DNA from: Nostoc sp. CHAB 5824
GTDB taxonomy: Bacteria; Cyanobacteriota; Cyanobacteriia; Cyanobacteriales; Nostocaceae
NCBI RefSeq assembly: GCF_020829665.1
Contig: NZ_JAIVFT010000003.1
Location: 186,001-250,000, forward strand
DNA: 64,000 bases
Reading direction: 5' to 3'
The notes below the pieces were generated by a model that searched no databases, had not been told where the DNA came from, and was given only the letters and a program-made list of their open reading frames with translations. Below, in pieces: positions 40,491 through 50,951 of the stretch. The translations under genes and the position numbers were made by a program. Each line of letters starts with the position of its first letter. Position 1 is the stretch's first letter.

Positions 40491-40496
40491 AACCGA

Positions 40497-41218
40497 CTAT
40501 CAACGGAATGCGAGAAATGACAGGAAATTTAGTCACTGTCTTAGAAGAGTTAACAATGCGTCAGGATTTACGCTTTTTGACCCTCTTAAGCTGGAAAGGA
40601 ATGATTTATGACAAGGGGTTATTTCGGAACTATTGCGCTTGGTGTCCTTGTTGTTGGGAAGAGTGGAAGCAGGATAACAAAACTATCTATGAACCATTAT
40701 CATGGTCATTTAAGGATGTAGAACTTTGTTGGATTCACAAACAGCGATTAATAGAAGAATGTCCTCATTGTGGTTCGCGTTTACCTGTGATGGCTAAGTT
40801 TTCGCCTGCGGGATTTTGTTCTCGCTGTTACGGGTGGTTAGGACAGGAAATTAAAGGCGAAGAAGATATAGAGAACTATCGAGTTAATATTCAAGGAATT
40901 AGCGAATTAATTGCACTTACTCCCCAATTAGGATATAGTCCCATCCCAATCGAGTTAACCCGAAAATTACAATTGATTTTGTTAGTGTTTGAACAAGCAA
41001 TTGGAAAGGATGTGAAGTTATTGGGATATTTAGGAGGAATCATGGAATCGTTGAGGATAGCCCCAAGAACGAATCAAAGTCAACCTTATCATTTGGTAAA
41101 GTTGATTATTCCTGTGTGCGAGAAGGCGAAGATTAGTGTATTCCAGTTGTTTGGGTCAGATTTTAAGGAATTGGGCAAGATATTGTTCGAGAATTTTAGT
41201 CTGGAATTAAAGTTGTAG
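40497..41218 (+). pseudogene. TniQ fragment, inverted and 5'-truncated
   Basis: TINGMREMTGNLVTVLEELT, CAWCPCCWEEWKQDN, CWIHKQRLIEECPHCGSRLP and GFCSRCYGWLGQ match the middle and zinc region of TniQ proteins and resemble the tnsD at 38048-39445, but about 110 N-terminal residues are missing. Its orientation is opposite to tnsC and tnsD. Probably the CRISPR-guided TniQ paralogue, displaced by an inversion or deletion that also removed tnsA and tnsB. Confidence 0.75.
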
Positions 41219-41275
41219 AAGTTTAGTATAAATAAAGATTGATATCAATTACGGTTACATCGGTATTATTCCCTT

Positions 41276-41326
41276 TTTCACCTAACGTTTCAGGAGTATT
41301 TAGCTGCTAGGGAAATTTCACTAGGG
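41276..41326 (+). pseudogene. NACHT-NTPase C-terminal relic
   Basis: The frame here reads FHLTFQEYLAAREISLG, the hallmark segment near the end of cyanobacterial NACHT NTPases. Only about 17 codons remain. The rest of 41219-41506 shows no gene. Confidence 0.5.
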
Positions 41327-41506
41327 AAATTTCTTTGTGTTTGGCTTCAGGGAGTGCGATCGCTTTCCATTACTGAAAATATGGGATAGAATCATCCGAC
41401 TGATACTAGAAAAAAGTACGTATCTTAAAAGTGTGCTTTTTATTGTCAGGCGATCGCTGCCAAGATTAACCACGAAAAAGCATTGATTTTAGTAATTTTG
41501 AGCAAC

Positions 41507-43483
41507 ATGAAACAGCATAACGCGCAACTCAACAGCCATATCATAGAGTATTTAGATTATTACTGTAATTTGCCTGACGCACCTGGATTCGCTGTTTTGC
41601 TTAAAGGTAAATGGGGATCTGGTAAAACATGGTTTATCAAAAGGTATTGCGAGAGCTTAAGGGAGAAAAAGCGAAAATGCTTGTATGTCAGCCTTAATGG
41701 TGTAACTAGCTTCTCAGAGATAGAGAATGCATTTTTCCAACAACTATTTCCTGCCTTGTCGTCGAAACCAATAGCACTGGCAGGCAATATCCTTGCACAA
41801 ATTATAAAAGGCACGCTAAAAGTCGATTTTAATCATGATGGTAGAGACGATGGCACAATTAGCGTTGCATCTCCTAACGTCAATCTCACTGAGTATTTTA
41901 CAAACCTTGAGCAAAGTATTGTGATATTTGATGATTTAGAACGATGCAGTATGAATATCGTCAATATACTGGGGTATATCAACAGTTTTGTTGAACAAAA
42001 AGAATTAAAAGTAATTATCGTTACTGATGAAACGAAGCTAGAAAAAAATTCCGAGTACACAACCATCAAAGAAAAGCTAGTTGGTAAAACTTTTGCAATT
42101 TACCTAGAATTTGACCAGGCACTCGAAAATTTTCTGAAAGGGGTAAGTAATCGGGATGCGAGTGAGTTCTTGTCTAACAGCACCTCATTAATCCAAGACT
42201 TATACAATCAAGCCCAATGCGAGAATTTGAGAATTTTAAAACAGGTTGTTTTGGATTTTGAAAGAATTTTTGACGTTTTGCCAGAAAAAGCAAAGAATAA
42301 ACCAGAGCTTCTTCAGGAGGTTTTAAAGTTCCTTACACCTTTTTCAATTGAAATTAGGAGAGGGAAAATGTTTCCTACAGATATTGGCAGGTTGCTAGAA
42401 GCATCCGCAAACATGAGCTTGAAAAGTATACGGGACAGTAGTAGGGATGAGTTTGCGAATTCAAATGAAGGAAAAAATGGTGACGAAGGGAAAACACTTA
42501 AAGAAGTAATTAGTAAGTATCCTTCGTTAAAGTTGTACGATCCATTTCCTAGTGCGGTATGGTGGCAAAATTTTTTTGATAAAGGCAGCTTGGATTTACA
42601 AGAACTCGATCAATCACTTGCTAGCAGTATATATTTTCAAGACGAAAATACACCCAAATGGATGAAATTATGGCATTTTCATCATCTTAGTGATGACGAA
42701 TTTATTATTTTGCTCAATGAAGTTGAAACACAATACTTAAACAGAGACACGGAATTTTCCGATCTCGGAATCCTAAAACATGTAACAGGGCTTCTACTCT
42801 ATTTTTCTGACATCGGGTTATATTCAAAAACTAAAGAAGAAATTTTGACTAGTTCAAAGCTCTTTATTGATTGGCTGAAAAATAATAATCAATCAAAACT
42901 GGTATCTTATTCAGTTTATACGGCTGACAGTATATTTGGGGCATACAAGGGGCTTGCGTTTCAAGGTGCAAAACTTCAAGAATTTCAAGATTTTTGTACA
43001 TACCTTGAAAAAGCTCAAGAGTTAGCAATGGTTGAGATTTTGCCTAATCTTGAGAGAGAGCTACTTGCTATCATGCAAAGCGATCAATGGAAATTCTACG
43101 ACATAATTTCCTTAAATAACTCGCATGACTGGGGCGTGCCAGGACTGAGATATGCTGAAATACCTATATTGAAAGACATAAAAACAACTGAATTTGTAGA
43201 AGGCTTACTACAACTCAAATTTGAACATCAGATGACTATTGGTTATGCAATAAAAGAACGATATAAGTTCGATGGCAACAATGAAAAATTACTTGAGGAA
43301 TTGGATTGGCTTAAATCTGTTCGGGATTTATTACTGGATGAGGTTGCTCGGAGAAAGGGCAAGCCGAGTGGACACTCTATACAAGTACTAATCGAGCTTG
43401 ATCTGAATGAAGCGATTCAAAAGCTTGAAGCAACAACACATCGATTACAGCAATCGCAAAACGACACAGCGATAGACAACTAA
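41507..43483 (+). CDS. KAP-family P-loop NTPase
   Basis: 658 aa from ATG 41507. Walker A GFAVLLKGKWGSGKTWFIKR near residue 36 and Walker B SIVIFDDLERCSMNIVNIL near 145, with the acidic DDLER typical of KAP NTPases, then long helical C-terminal parts (residues 250-650). KAP NTPases occur in phage-defence islands, some membrane-bound; no clear membrane helix pair is visible here. Codon use is AT-rich compared with the chromosomal genes. First cargo gene after the transposition module. Confidence 0.75.
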   Translation: MKQHNAQLNSHIIEYLDYYCNLPDAPGFAVLLKGKWGSGKTWFIKRYCESLREKKRKCLYVSLNGVTSFSEIENAFFQQLFPALSSKPIALAGNILAQIIKGTLKVDFNHDGRDDGTISVASPNVNLTEYFTNLEQSIVIFDDLERCSMNIVNILGYINSFVEQKELKVIIVTDETKLEKNSEYTTIKEKLVGKTFAIYLEFDQALENFLKGVSNRDASEFLSNSTSLIQDLYNQAQCENLRILKQVVLDFERIFDVLPEKAKNKPELLQEVLKFLTPFSIEIRRGKMFPTDIGRLLEASANMSLKSIRDSSRDEFANSNEGKNGDEGKTLKEVISKYPSLKLYDPFPSAVWWQNFFDKGSLDLQELDQSLASSIYFQDENTPKWMKLWHFHHLSDDEFIILLNEVETQYLNRDTEFSDLGILKHVTGLLLYFSDIGLYSKTKEEILTSSKLFIDWLKNNNQSKLVSYSVYTADSIFGAYKGLAFQGAKLQEFQDFCTYLEKAQELAMVEILPNLERELLAIMQSDQWKFYDIISLNNSHDWGVPGLRYAEIPILKDIKTTEFVEGLLQLKFEHQMTIGYAIKERYKFDGNNEKLLEELDWLKSVRDLLLDEVARRKGKPSGHSIQVLIELDLNEAIQKLEATTHRLQQSQNDTAIDN

Positions 43484-43608
43484 TTGTCAAAAGCAGGTGG
43501 TTTGTGAGGGGCGATTGGCGATCGCTTTACTTAGGATTGAGAACAGGAGGGAGATCGCTTTATTTGTTGCTACGCACTGGGGGGCGATCGCCTGCTTTGA
43601 GAACTGTG

Positions 43609-46488
43609 TTATTCTTCCTCCCCAAGCTCACCAAGAGCGTCATCAAATTTGTTGATGATGTCGAGTAATTTTGATACGACTCGCGCAAAGATTTTTTTAC
43701 GCTCTAATAATTTCGGTTTTTCGTTGCAAGCACTCAACACAGTTTCCCTTAACGGTTCTTTGCCAGAAAATTTGTAGTCGGAAATCATTTGATTAACGGC
43801 TTCGATCTTGAGGTTCTCCTCTATACAGAGTTGCTGAATCGCTTCAACACGTTCTTGAGTCCAGAAGTCTTGAAAGACGGTTTCGACTTTTTCTTCGGGT
43901 TCAAGGGTGGGTAGCCGCTCTTCGATAAATTTCTCCAGCAGATCCCGTTTACTTCGTAATTGGGCTTCTTTGCCAATGAGTTTAAGGATAGAGGCTTTTT
44001 GGCTCTGGTACTCTTCTGACGTGACATCTGCTTGCGGATCGCGCTGGAGGTTAGCCACCAGCTTGAGAATATAGGAGACGTTAATTTCGTCTCGCTGGAT
44101 CAGTTCCAGTTCAAAATCGACTTCCTCAACCAAAGATTGTTTCTCGTCATCGGGTTTGGATCGCGTTTTATCATAGATGTCCAGATATTTGCTTTTATAA
44201 TCTTCAAAAGTTTGTTCATCGAGATTCAAGTCAGAAAAACTAAATTCAGTAAATGATTTACTTACATTCTGTAAACGGATAAGATTACGAAAGGCTTTAA
44301 CAAACTTAACTTGGTCGTCTTCACTAATAAGCTTATTGACATCGTTAGGGATAGTGGCGATCGCTCTCAGTTTTTGCACACCTTCATTGAATTTTTCAGT
44401 GTAGTATTCGTAGGGTTCAATGAAAATTTCTTCGCTTGCGTTGGTGTCGGAAAAGAGGGCAACGGCTTGATCAGTATTCTCTTTGAGGTTACGAAAAGAG
44501 ACGATATTCCCTTGGGATTTAAGTTCGCCCAAAATGCGATTAGTGCGGGAGTATGCTTGAATTAATCCGTGATACTTGAGATTTTTGTCAACGTAAAGTG
44601 TATTAAGCTTTTTGACATCAAACCCCGTGAGAAACATATTGACAACTAACAGAATATCAGCGCGTTCCTGATCCTGAAAGTTTTCTCGATCGCGGTCTTT
44701 CATCCGCTTGGCGATATCTTTATAGTAGGCATAGAAAGCCTGACTATCTTTGGCGGAATGTTGGGTTTGGTACATCTGGTTATACTCCGCGATAAATTGA
44801 TTCAGTTTGTCGCGGCTATGGCTACGGTTGCTTGTATCTGCGCTGATATTAAAATCAGGTTCTCCAATTAAGCCGTTTGCGTCTTGGTCTTCTTCGTTAT
44901 AGCCAGGGGTAAAAATTGTGATCACTCGTAGGTCATGTAATCCCTGTTTTTGTTTGTTTTTGAACGTGTTGTAATAAGTAATTAGGGTGTCTACGCTGCT
45001 GGCGCAGAGCATCGCCGAGAATTTTCTACCGTGAGTTTTACGGTTATGGTTGGCAATAATCCAATCGACAATTAGAGAAATTCGGTCGGGATTTTCAAAG
45101 AATTCTCGGTCTAATTTTGGCTCTGTGATCAGCGTGCCGTCTTTGCGTTTGATTTTGCCCCAATACTCGACGGAAAATTTAAGCACATTTTCATCGGCGA
45201 TCGCATTGGTGATCACATATTTATGCAGACATTCCTCGAATAGGTCTTTGGTAGTGCGTTTACCGTGTTCGTTGCTAGCAGCGTTATCGGCAAAGATGGG
45301 AGTCCCGGTAAAGCCAAACATTTGGGCTTGGGTGAAGAATTTGACGATATTTTTGTGGGTTTCGCCAAATTGGGATCTGTGGCATTCATCAAAGATAAAC
45401 ACAATGCGTTTATCTTTCAAGCTCTCCATTGCGGTTTCATGGCGTTGGGATTTGATGGCTCGGTTGAGTTTCTGGATAGTGGTGACAATGAGGGGGTTAT
45501 CCCCAGCCATTTGTTCTACCAGTTGTCGAGTGTTGTCGGTGGTGTCTACGCAATTAGGACTGAAATAATTAAATTCTCTGCTGGTTTGGTAGTCGAGGTC
45601 GGCGCGATCGACGACGAACAGCACTTTCTGCACTTTGGGTAATTGGGTGAGAATTTGGGCAGCTTTGAAGCTAGTGAGGGTTTTGCCTGATCCGGTAGTG
45701 TGCCAGATATAGCCGTTTTTATCAGTATCCTTGACTCGCTCAATGATGGCTTCTACGGCGTAATATTGATAGGGGCGCAGCACCATCAGCACTTTGTCGG
45801 ATTCGTGCAGGACGATGTATTTACAGATCATTTTGGAGATGTGGCATTTCTCCAGAAAGCTGTCGGCGAAGTCTTCCAGTTGGGTTATCAGGTTGTTTTC
45901 TTGGTCTGCCCAGTAGAACGTTTGTTTAAATTCTTGTTTGCGGTTGTTGGCGTAGTAGCGGGTATTGACACCGTTGGAGATGACGAAAATTTGGACATAT
46001 TGAAACAGTCCATTGTCTGCGCCGTAGGAATGGCGTTGGTAGCGGTTGATTTGGTTAAAGGCTTCTTTAAGTTCCAGCCCTCGGCGTTTCAGTTCGATTT
46101 GGATGAGGGGTAAGCCGTTAATTAGCAAGCTTACGTCGTAGCGGTTTTTGTAATTGCCTTGCTGGGTAATCTGGTTGGTGACTTGATATTGATTTTGACA
46201 CCAATGTTCAGTATTGAGGAATTCTAGGTAAAAGGTTGTGCCATCGTCGCGGCTGAGTTCCATTTTGTCGCGGAGGCGTTTGGCGCGATCAAAGACGTTA
46301 CCTTTGTCGAGGTGGTTGAGAATGCTTTTAAACTCTGTGTCGCTGAGTTTGATGTGGTTATGTTTTTCGAGTTGGGTTTTGAGGTTGGCTTTCAGGTCTT
46401 CGGCATTGCGAAGGGTGACGGGTTCATAGCCTAATCCTGTTAGACGTTCAATCAGTTTTTGTTCAAGTTCGGCTTCGCTTTCGGTCAT
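43609..46488 (-). CDS. hsdR: type I restriction enzyme R subunit
   Basis: 959 aa. N-terminal nuclease: RYDVSLLINGLPLIQIELKR (D...ExK). Motor: Walker A WHTTGSGKTLTSFKA, DEAD-like FIFDECHRSQFG, GFTGTPIFADNA, LLVVNMFLTGFDVKKLNTL and QAYSRTNRI. The C-terminal helical region binds the methylase. Cuts unmodified DNA after translocation with HsdM/HsdS encoded at 49827-52561. Intact. Confidence 0.95.
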   Translation of the reverse strand: MTESEAELEQKLIERLTGLGYEPVTLRNAEDLKANLKTQLEKHNHIKLSDTEFKSILNHLDKGNVFDRAKRLRDKMELSRDDGTTFYLEFLNTEHWCQNQYQVTNQITQQGNYKNRYDVSLLINGLPLIQIELKRRGLELKEAFNQINRYQRHSYGADNGLFQYVQIFVISNGVNTRYYANNRKQEFKQTFYWADQENNLITQLEDFADSFLEKCHISKMICKYIVLHESDKVLMVLRPYQYYAVEAIIERVKDTDKNGYIWHTTGSGKTLTSFKAAQILTQLPKVQKVLFVVDRADLDYQTSREFNYFSPNCVDTTDNTRQLVEQMAGDNPLIVTTIQKLNRAIKSQRHETAMESLKDKRIVFIFDECHRSQFGETHKNIVKFFTQAQMFGFTGTPIFADNAASNEHGKRTTKDLFEECLHKYVITNAIADENVLKFSVEYWGKIKRKDGTLITEPKLDREFFENPDRISLIVDWIIANHNRKTHGRKFSAMLCASSVDTLITYYNTFKNKQKQGLHDLRVITIFTPGYNEEDQDANGLIGEPDFNISADTSNRSHSRDKLNQFIAEYNQMYQTQHSAKDSQAFYAYYKDIAKRMKDRDRENFQDQERADILLVVNMFLTGFDVKKLNTLYVDKNLKYHGLIQAYSRTNRILGELKSQGNIVSFRNLKENTDQAVALFSDTNASEEIFIEPYEYYTEKFNEGVQKLRAIATIPNDVNKLISEDDQVKFVKAFRNLIRLQNVSKSFTEFSFSDLNLDEQTFEDYKSKYLDIYDKTRSKPDDEKQSLVEEVDFELELIQRDEINVSYILKLVANLQRDPQADVTSEEYQSQKASILKLIGKEAQLRSKRDLLEKFIEERLPTLEPEEKVETVFQDFWTQERVEAIQQLCIEENLKIEAVNQMISDYKFSGKEPLRETVLSACNEKPKLLERKKIFARVVSKLLDIINKFDDALGELGEEE

Positions 46489-46494
46489 GTTACT

Positions 46495-47058
46495 CTAGTT
46501 GAGAATTTTATTGATGCCATCGAGAAAAACTTGAAAACTACGAGATTTGTTGTCAGTCAAGGATAAATAGGGCGCGATCATCCTAGAATGAGTGCCGGGA
46601 TAATATTCTGAAACTAACTTTTTGAGTTCTTCTTTAGCAGAGTTGAGTTGATCGGGGTTACGAAACTTGGTTTTATTTTGTTTTTGACTCAAACTTTTGG
46701 GTTTTAGTCCATAGGCTTTTTCGACTGCGACTAAATCACCCAAAAACCAAGATTCTAGTTCATGACATATTATTCGGATCAGTATGTTTTTGTTTCCTGC
46801 ATTTTGACAAATTTCTAAAAGTTCTGATTTGAGTTTTTTACAGTCATGGGAGTCCTGATCGTGAACAATGACAAATTTTGTGGCAGGGTTAGATTTAAAG
46901 GCTCTAATTTTCTTTGGTATAGATTTAGCTAAGTCCTGTTTACCTTGGTGAGGAATACAAATAAAAGAAATTTCATCAGGAATTATTTTGGGTAAAATTT
47001 CCTTTAAAACATTTTCTAGAGAAGATTCTTCTAATAAAAAGATAACATCGTAACTCAT
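46495..47058 (-). CDS. DUF4276 (TOPRIM-like) protein
   Basis: 187 aa. LLEESSLENVLKEILPKI carries the acidic start, followed by TKFVIVHDQDSHDCKKLKSE (DxD) and RIICHELESWFLGDLVAVEK, the order of TOPRIM-type metal sites. DUF4276 proteins pair with AAA15/21 ATPases in defence islands. Its start shares one base with the stop of the ATPase gene, so they form a unit. Confidence 0.8.
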   Translation of the reverse strand: MSYDVIFLLEESSLENVLKEILPKIIPDEISFICIPHQGKQDLAKSIPKKIRAFKSNPATKFVIVHDQDSHDCKKLKSELLEICQNAGNKNILIRIICHELESWFLGDLVAVEKAYGLKPKSLSQKQNKTKFRNPDQLNSAKEELKKLVSEYYPGTHSRMIAPYLSLTDNKSRSFQVFLDGINKILN

Positions 47059-48242
47059 TAGGGAGCGACTCCTTCAAACCAGTTTTGATTCCAAAGATAT
47101 CCAGGTAAATCTCCCGCTTGAACTAAATTTTTCAGGGTTTCGCTATCGGTAGCTCGGAAAATTTTTGTAGTGCCTTGTTCTTTTGTCAGCCAGAAAATAC
47201 TGTCTAGGGGAACGGCATTCAGAAAGTCGGGGGAGTGAGTAGAAACAAAGACTTGTCCGCCTCTGTGGGCATAACTGGCAAATTCTTCAGCAAGTTCGTG
47301 AAGCAAACTAGGATAAAGTTGGTTTTCGGGTTCTTCGACGCATAGTAAAGGATGGGGTTTAGGATCGAAGAGCAGAATTAAATAGGCAAACATTTTCATT
47401 GTGCCATCAGAAACATAGCGATCGATGAAGGGATCTTTAAAAGCTTGGTCTTGAAACTTAAGAATTAATCTGCCGTCTTCTGTTTCTTTTGCTTCTACTT
47501 TAGAAATACCGGGGACTCTTTCCTGCATTTTTGTGAGGATGGTTCGGAATATATCGGGATGGTTTTGATAAATATATTGGGCAACGACTGCCATATTATC
47601 GCCTGTGGGAGAGAGATGTTCGGCATAGAGTGCGTCTTTGCTACCTCTGGCATCGCTGATATGGAAGTCGGAAACGTGCCAATTTTCAATTAGTGAACGG
47701 AAGGCGCTGGCGGCTTTGAAACGTTGAAATTGCCCCAGTCCTTTAATTGCTAAAATATCATTAGATTCGAGTTGTTGTTCTTCACGTTCTAGTTCTTCGT
47801 CCGTTTGTTCAAAGTTTTCTTCATTGGTGATGGCATATCCTTTACCGTTCTGGAAGTCGAGAAAGTGATAGGGAGAACCGTATTCGCCGCGTTTGTACCG
47901 GAGAATTTCTCTTTTAACTAAGGGTCGTTTTTCTTCTTGTCCAACATTTAAAATATAGGTAACGAGGCGCTCTGTTTCCAGAATATTCATGCGGAATTTT
48001 AGTTCTATTTCGATATCTTCTTTTTCTTTGCCTCTAGTGACGACTTCATTAAATCCACCTCGGATCTGAAGGGCTTGACGAATGTTATTTTTTAGGGCAT
48101 CGCGTAGAAAACCAAAAATATCGAATAGGGTAGATTTACCTGTACCATTGGCTCCGATGATGACGCAAAAGGTTGGAATTTCTTTGATTTCTAGAGATTC
48201 AAAGGCTCGATAATTTTTAATTTTTATAGAAACAATTTTCAT
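47058..48242 (-). CDS. AAA15/21-family ATPase
   Basis: 394 aa. KIKNYRAFESLEIKEIP, Walker A IIGANGTGKSTLFDIFG, signature YVSDGTMKMFAYLILL, Walker B LLCVEEPENQLYPSLL and VFVSTHSPDFLNAVPLD. RecF/SMC-like ATPase that, with the DUF4276 partner, resembles OLD-like nuclease pairs used in phage defence. Embedded between hsdR and hsdS on the same strand. Confidence 0.88.
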   Translation of the reverse strand: MKIVSIKIKNYRAFESLEIKEIPTFCVIIGANGTGKSTLFDIFGFLRDALKNNIRQALQIRGGFNEVVTRGKEKEDIEIELKFRMNILETERLVTYILNVGQEEKRPLVKREILRYKRGEYGSPYHFLDFQNGKGYAITNEENFEQTDEELEREEQQLESNDILAIKGLGQFQRFKAASAFRSLIENWHVSDFHISDARGSKDALYAEHLSPTGDNMAVVAQYIYQNHPDIFRTILTKMQERVPGISKVEAKETEDGRLILKFQDQAFKDPFIDRYVSDGTMKMFAYLILLFDPKPHPLLCVEEPENQLYPSLLHELAEEFASYAHRGGQVFVSTHSPDFLNAVPLDSIFWLTKEQGTTKIFRATDSETLKNLVQAGDLPGYLWNQNWFEGVAP

Positions 48243-48443
48243 AACTAAATCTGCCTTAAAAAGAAAGAATACTACTTTTCTTCCTGCTATGCTTCCATGT
48301 GTAGGGAATTGGTGTTAATTTCCTTGTTTTTCCACAATCCTGCTAACTCAAAAAAGACTTGCAGTTGTTGAATTTTTGGGATTACGGTTTCGAGGGTTAG
48401 CATATTGGGCGTTAGGTAATGGGTAGTAGGTAATGCTTTGATT

Positions 48444-49028
48444 CTATTCCCCATTCCCTGGTTCAAGGGTTAAACCGCGATAGACTTGTTCAATAGGGAA
48501 ATTAAGGTTAATGCTTTTGAGTTCGATCGCGTCACCTGCTTTGTAGTTGATAATCAACCAGTCGCCTGCGTCGTTTTTGTGATAAAGGTCGATTTCGATG
48601 CTGGTGGAACTGACTAGTAGGTAATCGATTAAGGCTGGGTTTTGGCGGTACATTCGGAATTTACCACCTCTGTCGTAGGCTTCGGTGCTGGCGGAGAGGA
48701 CTTCGACAATGAGGCAGGGGTAGGTAATATATTGAGTTGTGGTTTTATCGCGATCATCGCAGGTAACGCTGGCATCTGGGTAGGTATAGTTATTACTGCC
48801 AAAGATATTGACTTTGACATCAGAATTTACGGTGATGCAACCTGTATTTTCTAAGTGGCTGTCGAACATGGCGGTGAAGCGGATGGCGATACGACCGTGA
48901 TTGACGCTGCCGCCGCTCATAGCGTAAACTTCGCCGTTGATATACTCGTGCTTTTCCAGTTGGGTTACTTCCCAGGCAAAGTATTCTTCTGGGGTTAAGT
49001 TTGTGGGTTTGTCTTTGGTTGCGATCAT
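48444..49028 (-). CDS. Uma2-family putative endonuclease
   Basis: 194 aa from ATG 49028. TPEEYFAWEVTQLEKHEYIN, NYTYPDASVTCDDRD and YPCLIVEVLSASTEAYDRGG fit DUF820/Uma2: PDxxV ... ExxS with the PD-(D/E)XK-like fold. These genes are extremely numerous in cyanobacteria and spread with transposons. Possibly hitch-hiking in the restriction operon rather than part of it. Confidence 0.85.
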   Translation of the reverse strand: MIATKDKPTNLTPEEYFAWEVTQLEKHEYINGEVYAMSGGSVNHGRIAIRFTAMFDSHLENTGCITVNSDVKVNIFGSNNYTYPDASVTCDDRDKTTTQYITYPCLIVEVLSASTEAYDRGGKFRMYRQNPALIDYLLVSSTSIEIDLYHKNDAGDWLIINYKAGDAIELKSINLNFPIEQVYRGLTLEPGNGE

Positions 49029-49124
49029 TGTGGGGAAACTCCTGGATTGGATGACTCGCACACTTTCATATAGAAAAATCTCTGCTGCACTTTATTTTAC
49101 ACAAATAGATTTATCCGTAATGCC

Positions 49125-49817
49125 CTACTCTTCGTCTAACAATGCTTGTTCATCAAGGAAGGTTTGTAGCCGGATCTGATAATCTTCATAGTACAGTTCA
49201 TATAATCCTTGGCTGTAAAGTAGTTTGCCATCTAGGGGATACTCTTCGTCTAGCAAATCATTGAATTCTGGATTATCTTCATATCCAATTCTGTTTTCTT
49301 TAATTTCAAAATCTTCTTTTGACTTCTTTTCCAATGCAAAACTGAAAAACGAAGAGATGAGATAACGGGATAGGCTTTCTGTTATTTCTCTCAGTAGCCG
49401 CGATAAGTCTTGATCGTTAAGCAGTTCTTTAGGTATATATTTTCCGTGAGATAAATCACCTCTTGCATTTCTTAATTCATTAATATGTTTTCCTAACTGT
49501 GAGAGTTTACTAATAAAATCCCTCTCGCATACATCATCATTTTTTTGAAGTAACTTGGCTGCCTCAGAGATAAGATTATTAGTTTCGCTTTTCGCTCCTT
49601 TATTTAAAGTTTTTCCTTCTACTCGTGGATCAATTTGAGTAATGATTGTCTTACAAATACTTTGTAAAAGTGAATTGCAACAGTCTAGACTTACTCCTGT
49701 ATGTAAATCTTGGTGATAGCTTTCAATTGCGCTAATAAATTCGGCAAATGCACCATAGTATTGAAATTCGGGAAATTCTTTGAGATGCCTCTTGACTAAA
49801 GTTTCTAAACTTTCCAT
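49125..49817 (-). CDS. abortive-infection family protein (Abi_C-like)
   Basis: 230 aa. LDCCNSLLQSICKTIITQID ... LGKHINELRNARGDLSHGK follows the pattern of the C-terminal Abi domain (HEPN-like RxxxxH replaced by RN..GDLSHG). The C-terminal part is acidic (EYPLDGKLLYSQGLYELYYE). Only 9 bp separate it from hsdS, suggesting co-transcription with the restriction genes as a back-up defence. Confidence 0.72.
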   Translation of the reverse strand: MESLETLVKRHLKEFPEFQYYGAFAEFISAIESYHQDLHTGVSLDCCNSLLQSICKTIITQIDPRVEGKTLNKGAKSETNNLISEAAKLLQKNDDVCERDFISKLSQLGKHINELRNARGDLSHGKYIPKELLNDQDLSRLLREITESLSRYLISSFFSFALEKKSKEDFEIKENRIGYEDNPEFNDLLDEEYPLDGKLLYSQGLYELYYEDYQIRLQTFLDEQALLDEE

Positions 49818-49826
49818 AACACCTCA

Positions 49827-50951
49827 TTACACAAACATCTTTTGAAGTAAGCCTTTTTTAAATTGTTCGGTTTGATCGATTTTGCGGGAGATGGTTTCGA
49901 TTTTGCGATCGATGGTGGTTAGGAAACCAGTCATTTTTTCTTGTTCTTCTTTAGAAGGAGCAAACAATTTAAAGCGTAATAACTTGTTTACAGAAAGACC
50001 AGGCTGGGCTGATGACTCTGACAGTTTATTAAGATTGTAGTAATCAAGTCTCTGAGCAAGCCATTCGGTATTAGCCGTGTCATTTGCTCGACAAGCTATT
50101 GCATGTTCTGAAATATAAGCTTTTCCATAGGTGCGATGAATATTTCCACATAATGCGCCTTGTCTACCGATTAAAAAATAAAAGCCGTCATGAGTAAATT
50201 TTTCTGTGTATCCTCTTAAGCCATTCCCCCCAAATACTGGATAAGTACCATGTTCAGTTATTTCATCAGAAGTAATCCCGCATCCGCTTTTGAATTCTGA
50301 AAATAATTCTTCTAATCTTTTCCTTTCCCAATCAGGGAAGGGGGAGCCGTCGGGTTGTTTGAAGCGGATTTGTTGGGAAAAGAGTTTTTGCATAACGCCG
50401 CGTTTGTAGGTTTGTAGCAGTTCCCGTTTGCGGCAGAGTTGGGTTAGACGGCGATCGACAGCCCCCAAAAAACTAGCAATCTTTTCTTGTTCGGCGATCG
50501 ATGTTGAAAATACTCTATAAGAGGAAATTTGAGGAGCGGTAAGCTGAGGAACTCCTGTACTTTCCACAAAGACATTAATCCTATTAATTTGATATTCAAA
50601 AAAATAGATGTTTAATACAACTTTTGGTTTTAGAACTAGCAGCCTGACGATTGGATAAAAATGATGATCTCTAGCATGAGCTATTCCAATATTTACGCCC
50701 CGACCTGCGACAGTAATTACATTGGGTTCAATCTTGTATTCATTTGAATATCCATATAAGCCTTTATCTTTTTCTGCGTTTGCATATACAGGATACTTAT
50801 AAACTTCATTAGGTTCTGCCCTAACTTTATTTGTGTCAATATCCCCTCCCGCAGAAATTGAAAATAATTCAGAGAATTTATATCCTTTCCAATCATCTTG
50901 AAATTGAGGAAATCTAAGCTTAGGAATATTTTTCTTTACCTTCTTACTCAT
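49827..50951 (-). CDS. hsdS: type I restriction specificity subunit
   Basis: 374 aa, two target-recognition domains (KLRFPQFQDDWKGYKFSELF ... and FPDWERKRLEELFSEFKSG ...) separated by the conserved helices IAEQEKIASFLGAVDRRLTQ and KEEQEKMTGFLTTIDRKIET. Determines the bipartite DNA target. Start overlaps the hsdM stop by 4 bp. Intact. Confidence 0.93.
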   Translation of the reverse strand: MSKKVKKNIPKLRFPQFQDDWKGYKFSELFSISAGGDIDTNKVRAEPNEVYKYPVYANAEKDKGLYGYSNEYKIEPNVITVAGRGVNIGIAHARDHHFYPIVRLLVLKPKVVLNIYFFEYQINRINVFVESTGVPQLTAPQISSYRVFSTSIAEQEKIASFLGAVDRRLTQLCRKRELLQTYKRGVMQKLFSQQIRFKQPDGSPFPDWERKRLEELFSEFKSGCGITSDEITEHGTYPVFGGNGLRGYTEKFTHDGFYFLIGRQGALCGNIHRTYGKAYISEHAIACRANDTANTEWLAQRLDYYNLNKLSESSAQPGLSVNKLLRFKLFAPSKEEQEKMTGFLTTIDRKIETISRKIDQTEQFKKGLLQKMFV

